A stretch of DNA of 32,643 nt from Acholeplasmataceae bacterium (GTDB taxonomy: Bacteria; Bacillota_I; Bacilli_A; Acholeplasmatales; Acholeplasmataceae): contig JAFGTI010000026.1 of NCBI GenBank assembly GCA_016934175.1, positions 1 to 32,643 on the forward strand. The letters run 5' to 3'. Both the position numbers and the translations under genes were made by a program. Below, in pieces: positions 19,556 through 28,297 of the stretch (position 1 is the first letter of the stretch; each line of letters begins with the position of its first letter). Under the pieces are notes generated by a model. That model was not told the DNA's origin, ran no database searches, and saw only the letters and a program-made list of their open reading frames with translations.

Positions 19556-19588
19556 TAATATACAAATCTGGTGTATGTTTTATTGGTG
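19556..19588 (-). promoter_or_regulatory. Copy 1 of the shared 33-bp promoter-like motif upstream of the ECF sigma gene
   Basis: Plus strand TAATATACA-AATCTGGTGTATG-TTTTATTGGTG; ends 16 nt before the sigma ATG. Confidence 0.8.
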
Positions 19589-19615
19589 TATTTTTATTTT
19601 ACACTTTTTATGTTG

Positions 19616-19650
19616 TTAAAAAAATACCTCGCAAAATAAATTTCACGAGG
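19616..19650 (-). terminator. Terminator after leuS
   Basis: Minus strand CCTCG-TGAAATTTATTTTG-CGAGG-TATTTTTTT. Confidence 0.65.
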
Positions 19651-19659
19651 TTGGTTAAA

Positions 19660-22068
19660 TTAATTTGCAACAATATTAACAAGTTTATTTGGAATGACAA
19701 CAACTTTCCTGATGGTTAAACCCTCTAAGTGTTTAATTACATTATCGTGATTCAAAGCTTGTTCCTTAATTAAATCTTGTTTTTCATTAAATGGCGCATT
19801 GAAACGCGCTCTAAGTTTTCCATTGACTTGCACAACAATTTCAACTTCATCAACAATAAGATATGCCTCATTGTATTCAGGCCAATCAGAATAAATTAAT
19901 TCTTCATTTTGTTTTAAAATTTCTTTATTGATTTCTTCCGTAATATGTGGACATACTGGATTTAATAGTTTCAAGAATCCTCTCGCCATATCTTTACTGA
20001 TTGTTTGTTTTTTATAAACATCATTCACAAAGATCATCATCTGACTAATTGCTGTATTAAAAGCAAGTTTATCATAATCTTCAGTCACTTTTTTAATAGT
20101 TTGATGATAGACTGTTCTAAGCTCAACAACTTCTTCTTCTATAATTGGGAATTCAAACATTCTCCAAACACGATCCAAAAATTTCTTAGATCCATTAAGA
20201 CTATCTGTATTCCATGGCTTTTCAGCCTCTAATGGTCCCATGAACATTTCATATAAGCGTAATGCATCTGCGCCATGAGATTCATAGACATCATCCGGAT
20301 TGACAACGTTGCCTTTAGATTTGCTCATCTTCGAATGATCACTACCTAATATCATTCCTTGGTTAAAATACTTTGTGAAAGGTTCTTTGACAGATACTAA
20401 ACCTAAATCATATAAGAACTTTGTCCAAAATCTAGAATATAATAGATGTCCAACTGCATGTTCAGCACCGCCTACATAAACATCAACAGGCAACCAATGA
20501 TCTAAAAGTTTTTTAGCTTCATCTGAATCAAGAGGTATCATTCCTAAATGGTTTTTCAATATATATCCCATAAAGTACCAAGAGCTACCAGCAAGCTGTG
20601 GCATAGTGTTAGTATCTCTTCTGCCTTTAATTCCGTGATAATTCACATTAAGCCAATCGTGTGCATTAGCTAAAGGACTTTCACCTGTACCACTTGGTCT
20701 AATATTTTTTAATACAGGTAATTCTAAAGGTAAATCCTCATCATCTAGGATGTGAATGTTATCATCTTGATCATAAATGACAGGAAAAGGTTCTCCCCAA
20801 TATCTTTGTCTTGAAAAAACCCAATCTCTAAGTTTATAAGTGCAGTGACCATATCCTTGATTTGTTTTTTCTAGAAATTCAATAATTTTAAGTTTAGCTT
20901 CCTCATTATATAAACCATCTATAATGCCACTATTAAAGTGAATGCCATCGCCTATAAAAGCACCATCAGATTCACCTTGAACAACTTCAACAATATCAAG
21001 ACCATGAATTTGAGCAAACTCAAAATCTCTTTCATCATGCGCAGGAACAGCCATGACTGCACCAGTACCATAATGCGGAAGTACATAGTCTGCTATCCAA
21101 ATAGGTATCTTCTTGTGATTTAAAGGATTGATAGCATAGGATCCAGTAAATACTCCAGTTTTTGACTTATCCATCGAGCGATCTATATCGTTTTTTTGTT
21201 TAGTTTCTTCAATATATTCTTTGACTTGCTTTAATTCATCTTCTGATGTGACATGAAGCACAAGTGGATGTTCTGGAGCAAGTACACAGTATGTTGCACC
21301 ATAAATCGTGTCCGGTCTTGTTGTAAAGACATCAAAAGACTCTGTTGATTGGTCAACTTTAAAAGTCATCATTGCACCATTGCTCTTGCCAATCCAATTA
21401 CGTTGCATCTCTTTTAGGTGCTCTGGCCAATCAATTGTAACTAGGTCATCAAGTAGACGATCTGCATAAGCAGTAATACGAAGTACCCATTGACGCATTG
21501 CTTTTTTTATTACTGGATAATTCCCTCTTTCAGAAACCATCTTTCCATCAACCAGTTCAATTTCATCATTGGCTAGCACTGTGCCTAAGCCTTCACACCA
21601 ATTAACTTCAACATCCTTTAAAACTGCTAAACCATGTTCATACATTTTCTTAAAAATCCATTGTGTCCATTTATAATAATTAGGATCAGCAGTTGCTAAT
21701 TCTCTATCCCAATCAATACCTTTGCCAGACTCAATAATTTGGCGTTTATAATTTGTAATATTTTCGTATGTAAAACTTCTTGGATCTTTTCCTGTTGATA
21801 ATGCATATTGCTCAGCAGGCAAACCAAAAGCATCCCACCCCATAGGATGAAGGACGTTGTAGCCCTGCATACGTTTAAATCTACTAATTATATCTGTTGC
21901 AGTATAATTTTCGATATGTCCGACGTGAAGTCCGCTTGAGCTTGGATATGGAAACATATCAAGCACATAGAATTTTTCTTTCAATCTATTTTCTTGAGTT
22001 TTAAATAGCTTTTGCTCATACCAATAAGCTTGCCATTTCTTTTCTGCTTCTTTATAATTATAAAACAT
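19660..22068 (-). CDS. leuS: Leucyl-tRNA synthetase
   Basis: 802 aa; '[24 protein letters not shown]' (HIGH) and '[13 protein letters not shown]' (KMSKS). Confidence 0.98.
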   Translation of the reverse strand: MFYNYKEAEKKWQAYWYEQKLFKTQENRLKEKFYVLDMFPYPSSSGLHVGHIENYTATDIISRFKRMQGYNVLHPMGWDAFGLPAEQYALSTGKDPRSFTYENITNYKRQIIESGKGIDWDRELATADPNYYKWTQWIFKKMYEHGLAVLKDVEVNWCEGLGTVLANDEIELVDGKMVSERGNYPVIKKAMRQWVLRITAYADRLLDDLVTIDWPEHLKEMQRNWIGKSNGAMMTFKVDQSTESFDVFTTRPDTIYGATYCVLAPEHPLVLHVTSEDELKQVKEYIEETKQKNDIDRSMDKSKTGVFTGSYAINPLNHKKIPIWIADYVLPHYGTGAVMAVPAHDERDFEFAQIHGLDIVEVVQGESDGAFIGDGIHFNSGIIDGLYNEEAKLKIIEFLEKTNQGYGHCTYKLRDWVFSRQRYWGEPFPVIYDQDDNIHILDDEDLPLELPVLKNIRPSGTGESPLANAHDWLNVNYHGIKGRRDTNTMPQLAGSSWYFMGYILKNHLGMIPLDSDEAKKLLDHWLPVDVYVGGAEHAVGHLLYSRFWTKFLYDLGLVSVKEPFTKYFNQGMILGSDHSKMSKSKGNVVNPDDVYESHGADALRLYEMFMGPLEAEKPWNTDSLNGSKKFLDRVWRMFEFPIIEEEVVELRTVYHQTIKKVTEDYDKLAFNTAISQMMIFVNDVYKKQTISKDMARGFLKLLNPVCPHITEEINKEILKQNEELIYSDWPEYNEAYLIVDEVEIVVQVNGKLRARFNAPFNEKQDLIKEQALNHDNVIKHLEGLTIRKVVVIPNKLVNIVAN

Positions 22069-22128
22069 ATTTTTGTACCTTCTTTCGATGCTATATTCAT
22101 TATATAAAAAAAAAGAGGATTTTCAAAC

Positions 22129-22158
22129 AAAAAAAGGGAATTTCTATTCCCCTTTTGT
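22129..22158 (-). terminator. Terminator after acpP
   Basis: Minus strand AAAAGGGGAATAGAAATTCCCTTTTTTT. Confidence 0.75.
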
Positions 22159-22159
22159 T

Positions 22160-22387
22160 TTATTTTAAAGCTTCGACGTACTTAACGAGGTCTCCAACCG
22201 TTTTAATATTTTGTGCTTCTTCGTCACTTACTTGAATTGAGAATTCATCTTCAATGTTCATTATAAGTTCAACTGCATCAATTGAATCAGCACCAAGATC
22301 TTCTGCAAGTCTTGCTTCCATCGTAATTTTTTCCTCAGGGACGTTAAGTTCTTCAACAATCATTTCTTTAATACGCTCAAATATCAT
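22160..22387 (-). CDS. acpP: Acyl carrier protein
   Basis: 75 aa; 'EDLGADSIDAVELIMNIEDEF' phosphopantetheine site (DSID). Confidence 0.96.
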   Translation of the reverse strand: MIFERIKEMIVEELNVPEEKITMEARLAEDLGADSIDAVELIMNIEDEFSIQVSDEEAQNIKTVGDLVKYVEALK

Positions 22388-22498
22388 GTCTATATCCTCC
22401 TTATTTCAGCAATGTTATTATAAGTCATTATTCATTAATTGTCAATTCTTAAAAAATGTTTTTTGAACTTCAAAGCAATTTATTATTATCTTACACTC

Positions 22499-22512
22499 TG
22501 ATAACGTTTACA
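22499..22512 (-). promoter_or_regulatory. cre-like operator (TGTAAACGTTATCA)
   Basis: Minus strand TGTAAACGTTATCA satisfies every position of the cre consensus TGWAANCGNTNWCA; located between divergent acpP and the amino-acid ABC operon. Confidence 0.6.
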
Positions 22513-22535
22513 TAATTTGTTTTTATTTTTACTAT

Positions 22536-22563
22536 TGTATCTTTTTACTTTTATGATACAATT
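22536..22563 (+). promoter_or_regulatory. Putative sigma-A promoter of the amino-acid ABC operon
   Basis: TTGTAT-16 nt-TACAAT just upstream of the structured leader; read by eye. Confidence 0.45.
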
Positions 22564-22571
22564 ACCTCAAT

Positions 22572-22650
22572 AAAAAAAGCCAGCTTATTTTCAAGATAGG
22601 GTAACCCCCTTGAGTATAGAAAAATACATAAGCCAGCTATGGCTTTTTTT
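22572..22650 (+). ncRNA. Structured 5' leader / candidate attenuator or riboswitch ending in an intrinsic terminator
   Basis: GCTTAT/ATAAGC P1 enclosing TCAAG..GGGTAACCC..CTTGA and GTAT-AGAAAA-ATAC hairpins, followed by the overlapping terminator AAGCC-AGCTAT-GGCTT-TTTTT; 5' AAAAAAAGCC is also fully complementary to GGCTTTTTTT. Confidence 0.55.
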
Positions 22651-22671
22651 AATTGAAAAAGGAGATTTAAA

Positions 22672-23481
22672 ATGAAGAGATTTTTAATTGTAGTTTTACT
22701 TGCTATTGGCGGGCTTAGCCTTTCTGCTTGCAGCAATAGCACGAATGTTTTTGATTTCATTTTGGATGAAAGTTATACAGAATTTGTAACCATGGCTACA
22801 TCTGCTGACTATCCACCATATGAAAATATTGTTGAGGATCCAAAAACAGGTAAAAACACTGTTGCTGGAGTTGATATCGAAATTGCAAAGGCAATTGCTA
22901 ATGCATTAGGAAAAAACTTAAGAGTTATCCATAAAGGGTTTGATTTTCTAGTCGAAGATGTACGCTCAGGAAAAGTTGATTTTATTATTGCAGCGATGAC
23001 TCCGACACCTTCTCGTCAACTGATTATTGATTTTTCTAAATCTTATTATACTGAAGAAACAGTAGAGCAGGTTGTTTTGATTCATAAAGATAATGTAGAT
23101 CTTTACCAAAGCATTGAAGACTTAAATGCATCTACAGTTCGTGTTGGAGCACAAACGGGTTCTATTCAAGCTGAATTTGCAGAACTATTTACGCCCAATG
23201 CAACAGCAAAAATCATCCAAGATTTAAATGAATTATTAAATAATTTGAACAACGATCAAATTGATGCCTTATTTACAGAAGGTCCAGTAGCTGATACACA
23301 TATGAACAATGGCTATCCTGATTTTATTAAATTACAACTTGATGCTTTAGAGGGCTATGATGGAAATGCTGTTGGAGTTCAAAAAGGAAATACTGCGTTA
23401 CTAACTGTTATTAATCAAGTCATAGATGATTTAAATGCTGAAGGATTAATTTCACAGTGGTTAACACAGTATTCTGAATAA
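22672..23481 (+). CDS. Polar amino-acid ABC transporter substrate-binding lipoprotein
   Basis: Lipobox 'GLSLSAC'; 'MATSADYPPYENI...VAGVDIEIAKAIANALGKNLRV' and 'GKVDFIIAAMTPTPSRQLIIDFSKSYY'. Confidence 0.93.
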   Translation: MKRFLIVVLLAIGGLSLSACSNSTNVFDFILDESYTEFVTMATSADYPPYENIVEDPKTGKNTVAGVDIEIAKAIANALGKNLRVIHKGFDFLVEDVRSGKVDFIIAAMTPTPSRQLIIDFSKSYYTEETVEQVVLIHKDNVDLYQSIEDLNASTVRVGAQTGSIQAEFAELFTPNATAKIIQDLNELLNNLNNDQIDALFTEGPVADTHMNNGYPDFIKLQLDALEGYDGNAVGVQKGNTALLTVINQVIDDLNAEGLISQWLTQYSE

Positions 23482-23485
23482 AATA

Positions 23486-24175
23486 ATGAATGTATTATTG
23501 AGCTTTTCTTTTCTACTTGATGGATATAAATTAAGTCTATTATTCCAAGGACTCATGATGACTCTTCTACTTGCTTTTCTTGCTGTCATCCTTGGTAGCA
23601 TTCTTGCCTTAATTCCAGCATTAATGCGTCTATCAAATAAGAAAATATTAAAAATTCCAGCTACTGCCTATGTTGAAATTATTCGTGGAACACCTATGCT
23701 TGTTCAAGTATTACTCATTTATCAGCTCCTCAATATTCCTTTATTCTTAATTGGTGGTATGGATATGGGAAGTTTCATTCCAGGTCTTGTTGCTCTTCTT
23801 ATTAATAGTTCTGCTTATATTAGTGAAATCATTCGTGGTGGTATTCAAGCTGTCGATAAAGGTCAAACAGAAGCAGCAAGATCATTGGGTATGAGCAGTT
23901 CACTTACCATGAAAAAAATTATTTTACCACAAGCGATTAAAAATATATTTCCTGCACTAGGTAATGAGTTTGTCACAATCATTAAAGAGACATCAATATT
24001 CATGTATTTAGGTATAGCAGAATTGATGTATCAAGTGGGTATTCTCAAAGCAAATTCACCTGCTGTAACTGAACTTTATATTGTTGCCGGACTCATGTAT
24101 TTAATACTAACTTATCCATTGTCTAAGTTAATGAATCGTATAGAACGGAGAATGCATTATGCCGACGCAACTTAA
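23486..24175 (+). CDS. Polar amino-acid ABC transporter permease
   Basis: HisM-type permease: '[18 protein letters not shown]...[32 protein letters not shown]'. Confidence 0.95.
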   Translation: MNVLLSFSFLLDGYKLSLLFQGLMMTLLLAFLAVILGSILALIPALMRLSNKKILKIPATAYVEIIRGTPMLVQVLLIYQLLNIPLFLIGGMDMGSFIPGLVALLINSSAYISEIIRGGIQAVDKGQTEAARSLGMSSSLTMKKIILPQAIKNIFPALGNEFVTIIKETSIFMYLGIAELMYQVGILKANSPAVTELYIVAGLMYLILTYPLSKLMNRIERRMHYADAT

Positions 24176-24911
24176 AGATATTATTGTCATAAATGGCTTA
24201 AAAAAGACATTTAAGAGTACTATACATGCTTTAACAGGTGTTGATTTAGTTGTTAATAAAGGTGAGGTTGTATCGATTATTGGTCCTTCTGGATCAGGAA
24301 AATCAACACTGCTTAGATGTATGAATTTAATGGAAAATCCAACAGCTGGATCTGTGATTTTCGAAGGTCATGAATTGAATATTAAAGATAAAAACATCAA
24401 TGAACTTAGACAAAAAATGGGTATGGTATTTCAATCATTTAATCTGTTCCCTCATTTAAGTGTCTTAGATAATATTACTCTTTCACCAAGATTAGTTTTA
24501 AAAATGAATGGTGATGAAGCTAAAAAAATGGCAATTGATTTGCTAATTAAGGTTGGTTTAGGTGATAAGATTGAAGCCTTTCCTAATCAACTTTCTGGTG
24601 GTCAAAAACAAAGGGTTGCCATTGCTAGAGCACTTGCGATGAAGCCTGATGTCATGCTTTTTGATGAGCCTACTTCTGCACTAGACCCTGAAATGGTTGG
24701 AGAAGTTTTAGCAGTTATGAGAAATCTAGCTGATGCTGGTATGACTATGGTTATTGTTACACACGAAATGGTTTTTGCTAAAGAGGTTTCAGATCGCATA
24801 GTTTTCATGGTAGAAGGTCAAATTGTTGAAATGGGTTCACCTGATGTAATATTTGTTAACCCCAAAGAAGAAAGAACCAAAGTGTTTCTTAAAAGAGTCA
24901 ATGTATTTTAA
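24159..24911 (+). CDS. Polar amino-acid ABC transporter ATP-binding protein
   Basis: Walker A 'GPSGSGKST', signature '[15 protein letters not shown]', Walker B '[16 protein letters not shown]'. Confidence 0.96.
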   Translation: MPTQLKDIIVINGLKKTFKSTIHALTGVDLVVNKGEVVSIIGPSGSGKSTLLRCMNLMENPTAGSVIFEGHELNIKDKNINELRQKMGMVFQSFNLFPHLSVLDNITLSPRLVLKMNGDEAKKMAIDLLIKVGLGDKIEAFPNQLSGGQKQRVAIARALAMKPDVMLFDEPTSALDPEMVGEVLAVMRNLADAGMTMVIVTHEMVFAKEVSDRIVFMVEGQIVEMGSPDVIFVNPKEERTKVFLKRVNVF

Positions 24912-24916
24912 TTATA

Positions 24917-24938
24917 AAGGAGCTTTTGCTCCTTTTTT
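24917..24938 (+). terminator. Terminator of the amino-acid ABC operon
   Basis: AAAGGAGC-TTTT-GCTCCTTTTTT. Confidence 0.8.
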
Positions 24939-24942
24939 ATAT

Positions 24943-24973
24943 GAAAAAAGTTCTCATATAGGAGAACTTTTTA
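24943..24973 (-). terminator. Terminator of the malQ operon (minus strand)
   Basis: GAAAAAAGTTCTC-ATATAG-GAGAACTTTTTA; symmetric hairpin with A/T tails on both sides. Confidence 0.7.
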
Positions 24974-25008
24974 TTTGCTAAACGTTTTATAAAAACATAT
25001 TAATCTAT

Positions 25009-26490
25009 TTAAAGATTTGTAGATTTACCTCTACCATAAAGTCTTGTCAAGTCTCTAATCTTAAATGATAATTTATTATTAATCTCGTGCTTTAATAAGC
25101 GCCAGCGCCAATTATTTCCAGTAGTTGATGGTATATTCATACGCCCTTCATCACCAAGATGTAAGTAATCTTGAATCGGAATAATTGTCGTGTCAGCTAC
25201 ACAAGCAAGTGTTGTTTTAATTAAGCTATCTACCTTATTTTGATTACCAGAATGATTAATATACTTTAAACAGTATTTTAAATCACTTTCGGGTAACTTG
25301 TTAAACCATGAAAGTGTTGTCGGGTTATCATGAGTTCCAGTATAGGCAATAATATTTCTTGTATAAAGATGAGGTATATAATCACTTTCTTCTCTAGAAT
25401 CAAAAGCAAATTGTAATAACTTCATCCCTGGAAAACCTGTTTCTTTTAATAATTTCCTAACATCTGGAGTTACTACTCCAAGGTCTTCTGCAATAATATT
25501 AACATCACCAATTTGCTCTTTAATTGCATTAAATATTTGAATTCCAGGACCCTTTTTCCATTCTCCATGAATCGCTGTTTTCGCACCATATGGAATGCTA
25601 TAAAAATTTTGGAATCCAATAAAATGATCAATGCGGATCATATCAAATAAAACCATAGATGATTTAACACGATCTATCCACCATTCATATTGTTGATCTT
25701 TCAAAGCGCTCCAATTATATAATGGATTGCCCCATAGTTGACCATCACTTGAATAATTATCAGGTGGAACACCGGCTATATGATTAGGTAATCTATCTGA
25801 ATCAAGATCAAAATACTCTGGATTCGCCCATACATCACTACTGTCATAGGAAACATAAATAGGCATATCACCAATCATCATAATATTTCTATCATTGGCA
25901 TACTTTTTAAGTTTAAGCCACTGTTCATATGATTTAAATTGTAAAAATTTATAAAATTCAATATCGTTTTTAAGAATTTTCGAATAGTGATCAAGTGCAC
26001 TAGGCTTTCTTAAACGCAGATCATCACTCCATGAAATCCATGATGCACCATCGTGATCAACTTTAATTGCCATAAAAAGAGCAAAATCATTTAACCATTT
26101 TTTATTTTGTTCAATAAATAATAGATAATCTTTATCTTGCTGATTAAAACGATGAAAAGCTTTTTTTAAAACAATGAATCTTTCTTCATAAAGCTCTTTA
26201 TAATCAACAAATCTTGAGGAATCAAAAGATGCAACAATTTCATTTTTACGTAATAACTTCTCCTTTACAAGTTCATCTAAATCAATGAAATAAGGATTGT
26301 TAGCAAAAGCTGAAAAAGTTTGATAAGGTGAATCTCCATAGGAGGTAGGTCCCAATGGTAAAAGTTGCCAGTAAGATTGCTCACTTTGTTCTAAAAAATC
26401 AACAAAACGGTATGCTTCCTTACCATAAGTTCCTATACCATAGGTACTCGGCAGACTCGAGATGTGTAGTAATATTCCAGTTTTTCTCAT
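25009..26490 (-). CDS. malQ: 4-alpha-glucanotransferase (GH77)
   Basis: 'RKTGILLHISSLPSTYGIGTYGKEAYRFVDFLEQ', 'IRIDHFIGF', 'IIAEDLGVVTPDV', 'YTGTHDNPTT'. Confidence 0.97.
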   Translation of the reverse strand: MRKTGILLHISSLPSTYGIGTYGKEAYRFVDFLEQSEQSYWQLLPLGPTSYGDSPYQTFSAFANNPYFIDLDELVKEKLLRKNEIVASFDSSRFVDYKELYEERFIVLKKAFHRFNQQDKDYLLFIEQNKKWLNDFALFMAIKVDHDGASWISWSDDLRLRKPSALDHYSKILKNDIEFYKFLQFKSYEQWLKLKKYANDRNIMMIGDMPIYVSYDSSDVWANPEYFDLDSDRLPNHIAGVPPDNYSSDGQLWGNPLYNWSALKDQQYEWWIDRVKSSMVLFDMIRIDHFIGFQNFYSIPYGAKTAIHGEWKKGPGIQIFNAIKEQIGDVNIIAEDLGVVTPDVRKLLKETGFPGMKLLQFAFDSREESDYIPHLYTRNIIAYTGTHDNPTTLSWFNKLPESDLKYCLKYINHSGNQNKVDSLIKTTLACVADTTIIPIQDYLHLGDEGRMNIPSTTGNNWRWRLLKHEINNKLSFKIRDLTRLYGRGKSTNL

Positions 26491-28181
26491 AATTCCTCCT
26501 TTAATTCGAATACGATAGATTCAAAAGGTTTAAGTTTAATTTTACCATTTTTTATGGATTGTTTCTTGTAATTTCCAATTACTTTCTTCATTATTTTAAA
26601 TGACGATAAATCGTATTCAATGCGTTGTGAAGCAAATGAGTTAAGAACAAGTAACTTTTGGTTATGATTATATCTTAAATAATTAAATAAATATTCATCA
26701 TTGTCATCGATCATTTCGTAATTACCATAGGTGATAACATCATGATACTCACTAAATCTTCTTAATTCTATTAACTTTTGATAATGATACCATAGTGAAT
26801 TCTTATGTTTGATATTTTTTTCAACATTTATTTTTTTATAATTATAGTTTATAGGCATCCATGGGTTAACTACTGAAAATCCAGCATAATATGAAGCCGA
26901 CCATTGCATAGGAGTTCTCGGATTATCACGAGACCTAATTGCTGCTTTTTTTAATGCCTTAACAGGATCGGAATCATCGAGTAGATATCTATGATATGCA
27001 TTTACACTTGAGATATCTTTAAATTGTGAGACGTCATCAAATAAGAAATTGGTCATCCCTATTTCTTCTCCTTGATAAATAAAGGGTGTACCACGCATCA
27101 TATGTAAGACAGTGGCAAGCATTTTTCCTGAAGCAAGTGGATACTGATGATTACCATATTGACTCATTAATCTAGGTTGATCATGATTTAACCAATTAAG
27201 TGGTACCCATCCTTTATCTTTAAATGCAATTTGCCATTTATTCAATGCCTTTTTTAAACATAACAAATTTGTTTTCAATTTCTTTGTGCTTAATACTTCA
27301 TAAATATTATTACACCAATTATGATCAAAATTAAAAACCATTGATAATTCATTAGCCTCAAAAGCAGCATATTTCAAACCTGATTCAATTGATGCTTCTC
27401 CACCAACTTCTCCAATGGTTAGACAATCTGATTTAGAAAATAGTTTTTTATTTAGTTCTTTTAAATAATCGTGCACTTTGGGTAAATTTGAAAATCTATG
27501 CCAATCAAGTGGATATCTATCTGGTGCGTTTATAATATCTACAAATTCTGAACGATCTAGATGAGATACAGCATCTAATCTGAAACCATCAATACCTAAG
27601 TCAAGCCATTTTTGACCCACATTGATCATTTCATTTCGAACTTTTTCATTTTGCCAATTTAGATCTGGCATTTTATCAGAAAATATTTTCATGTAATAAC
27701 TGTCTGTTAATTCATCATGTTTCCAGCAACTTCCACCAAAGAAGGATCCCCAATTTGTGGGTTCAATTTTTTTTCCCTCTTGAAGCTTACCTTCATGCCA
27801 AATATAATAATCACGATAAGGGTTATCTTTACTTTTACGGGATTCAATAAACCATGGATGTTCGTCTGAAGTATGATTTAAAACATAATCTAAGATTATT
27901 TTGATGCCTAATCCATGAGCTTTTTCTATTAATCTTTTAACATCATCCATTGTACCAAATTCTTTAGCAATGTCAAAAAAATTACGGACATCGTATCCGT
28001 GATCGTCCATAGGAGAGTCATAAAATGGGCAAATCCAGATTAAATTAACACCCAAAGATGATAAATATTCTAGCTTTTGAATTATTCCATTAATATCTCC
28101 AATACCATCATAATTTGTATCAAAAAAGCTTTTTGGATAGATTTGATAACCAACACTTTCCATCCACCATTTTTTCGTCAT
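26487..28181 (-). CDS. malL: GH13 alpha-glucosidase (oligo-1,6-glucosidase-like)
   Basis: 'WWMESVGYQIYPKSFFDTNYDGIGDINGI', 'DYVLNHTSDEHPWF', 'GIDGFRLDAVSHLDR', 'TIGEVGG', 'NWLNHDQPR'; start placed at the internal ATG for better RBS spacing. Confidence 0.9.
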   Translation of the reverse strand: MTKKWWMESVGYQIYPKSFFDTNYDGIGDINGIIQKLEYLSSLGVNLIWICPFYDSPMDDHGYDVRNFFDIAKEFGTMDDVKRLIEKAHGLGIKIILDYVLNHTSDEHPWFIESRKSKDNPYRDYYIWHEGKLQEGKKIEPTNWGSFFGGSCWKHDELTDSYYMKIFSDKMPDLNWQNEKVRNEMINVGQKWLDLGIDGFRLDAVSHLDRSEFVDIINAPDRYPLDWHRFSNLPKVHDYLKELNKKLFSKSDCLTIGEVGGEASIESGLKYAAFEANELSMVFNFDHNWCNNIYEVLSTKKLKTNLLCLKKALNKWQIAFKDKGWVPLNWLNHDQPRLMSQYGNHQYPLASGKMLATVLHMMRGTPFIYQGEEIGMTNFLFDDVSQFKDISSVNAYHRYLLDDSDPVKALKKAAIRSRDNPRTPMQWSASYYAGFSVVNPWMPINYNYKKINVEKNIKHKNSLWYHYQKLIELRRFSEYHDVITYGNYEMIDDNDEYLFNYLRYNHNQKLLVLNSFASQRIEYDLSSFKIMKKVIGNYKKQSIKNGKIKLKPFESIVFELKEEL

Positions 28182-28237
28182 TTGCATATCCCCTCATACA
28201 AATATATTGTATCATAGATGTATTAGTGAACGAATAA

Positions 28238-28251
28238 TGTTAGCGGTTTCA
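28238..28251 (-). promoter_or_regulatory. cre/LacI-family operator (TGAAACCGCTAACA) in the divergent malL/neopullulanase promoter region
   Basis: Minus strand TGAAACCGCTAACA satisfies every position of TGWAANCGNTNWCA; lies between likely divergent -35 regions. Confidence 0.65.
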
Positions 28252-28275
28252 TATTTTAATAAACTTCGGTTATGA

Positions 28276-28281
28276 TATAAT
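28276..28281 (+). promoter_or_regulatory. Putative -10 (TATAAT) of the neopullulanase-lacI operon
   Basis: TATGATATAATATTTTTGGTG just downstream of the cre-like site; the -35 is weak. Confidence 0.4.
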
Positions 28282-28297
28282 ATTTTTGGTGATCAAT

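Noticed and set aside
22551-22760. 69-aa minus ORF over the ABC transporter leader
   Set aside because: Overlaps the structured leader, promoter and SBP start; the translation looks like non-coding DNA.
24976-24990. TGCTAAACGTTTTATA as another cre site
   Set aside because: Only the AAACGTTT core fits; the outer TG..CA positions mismatch, and it lies at a 3' convergent region without promoters.
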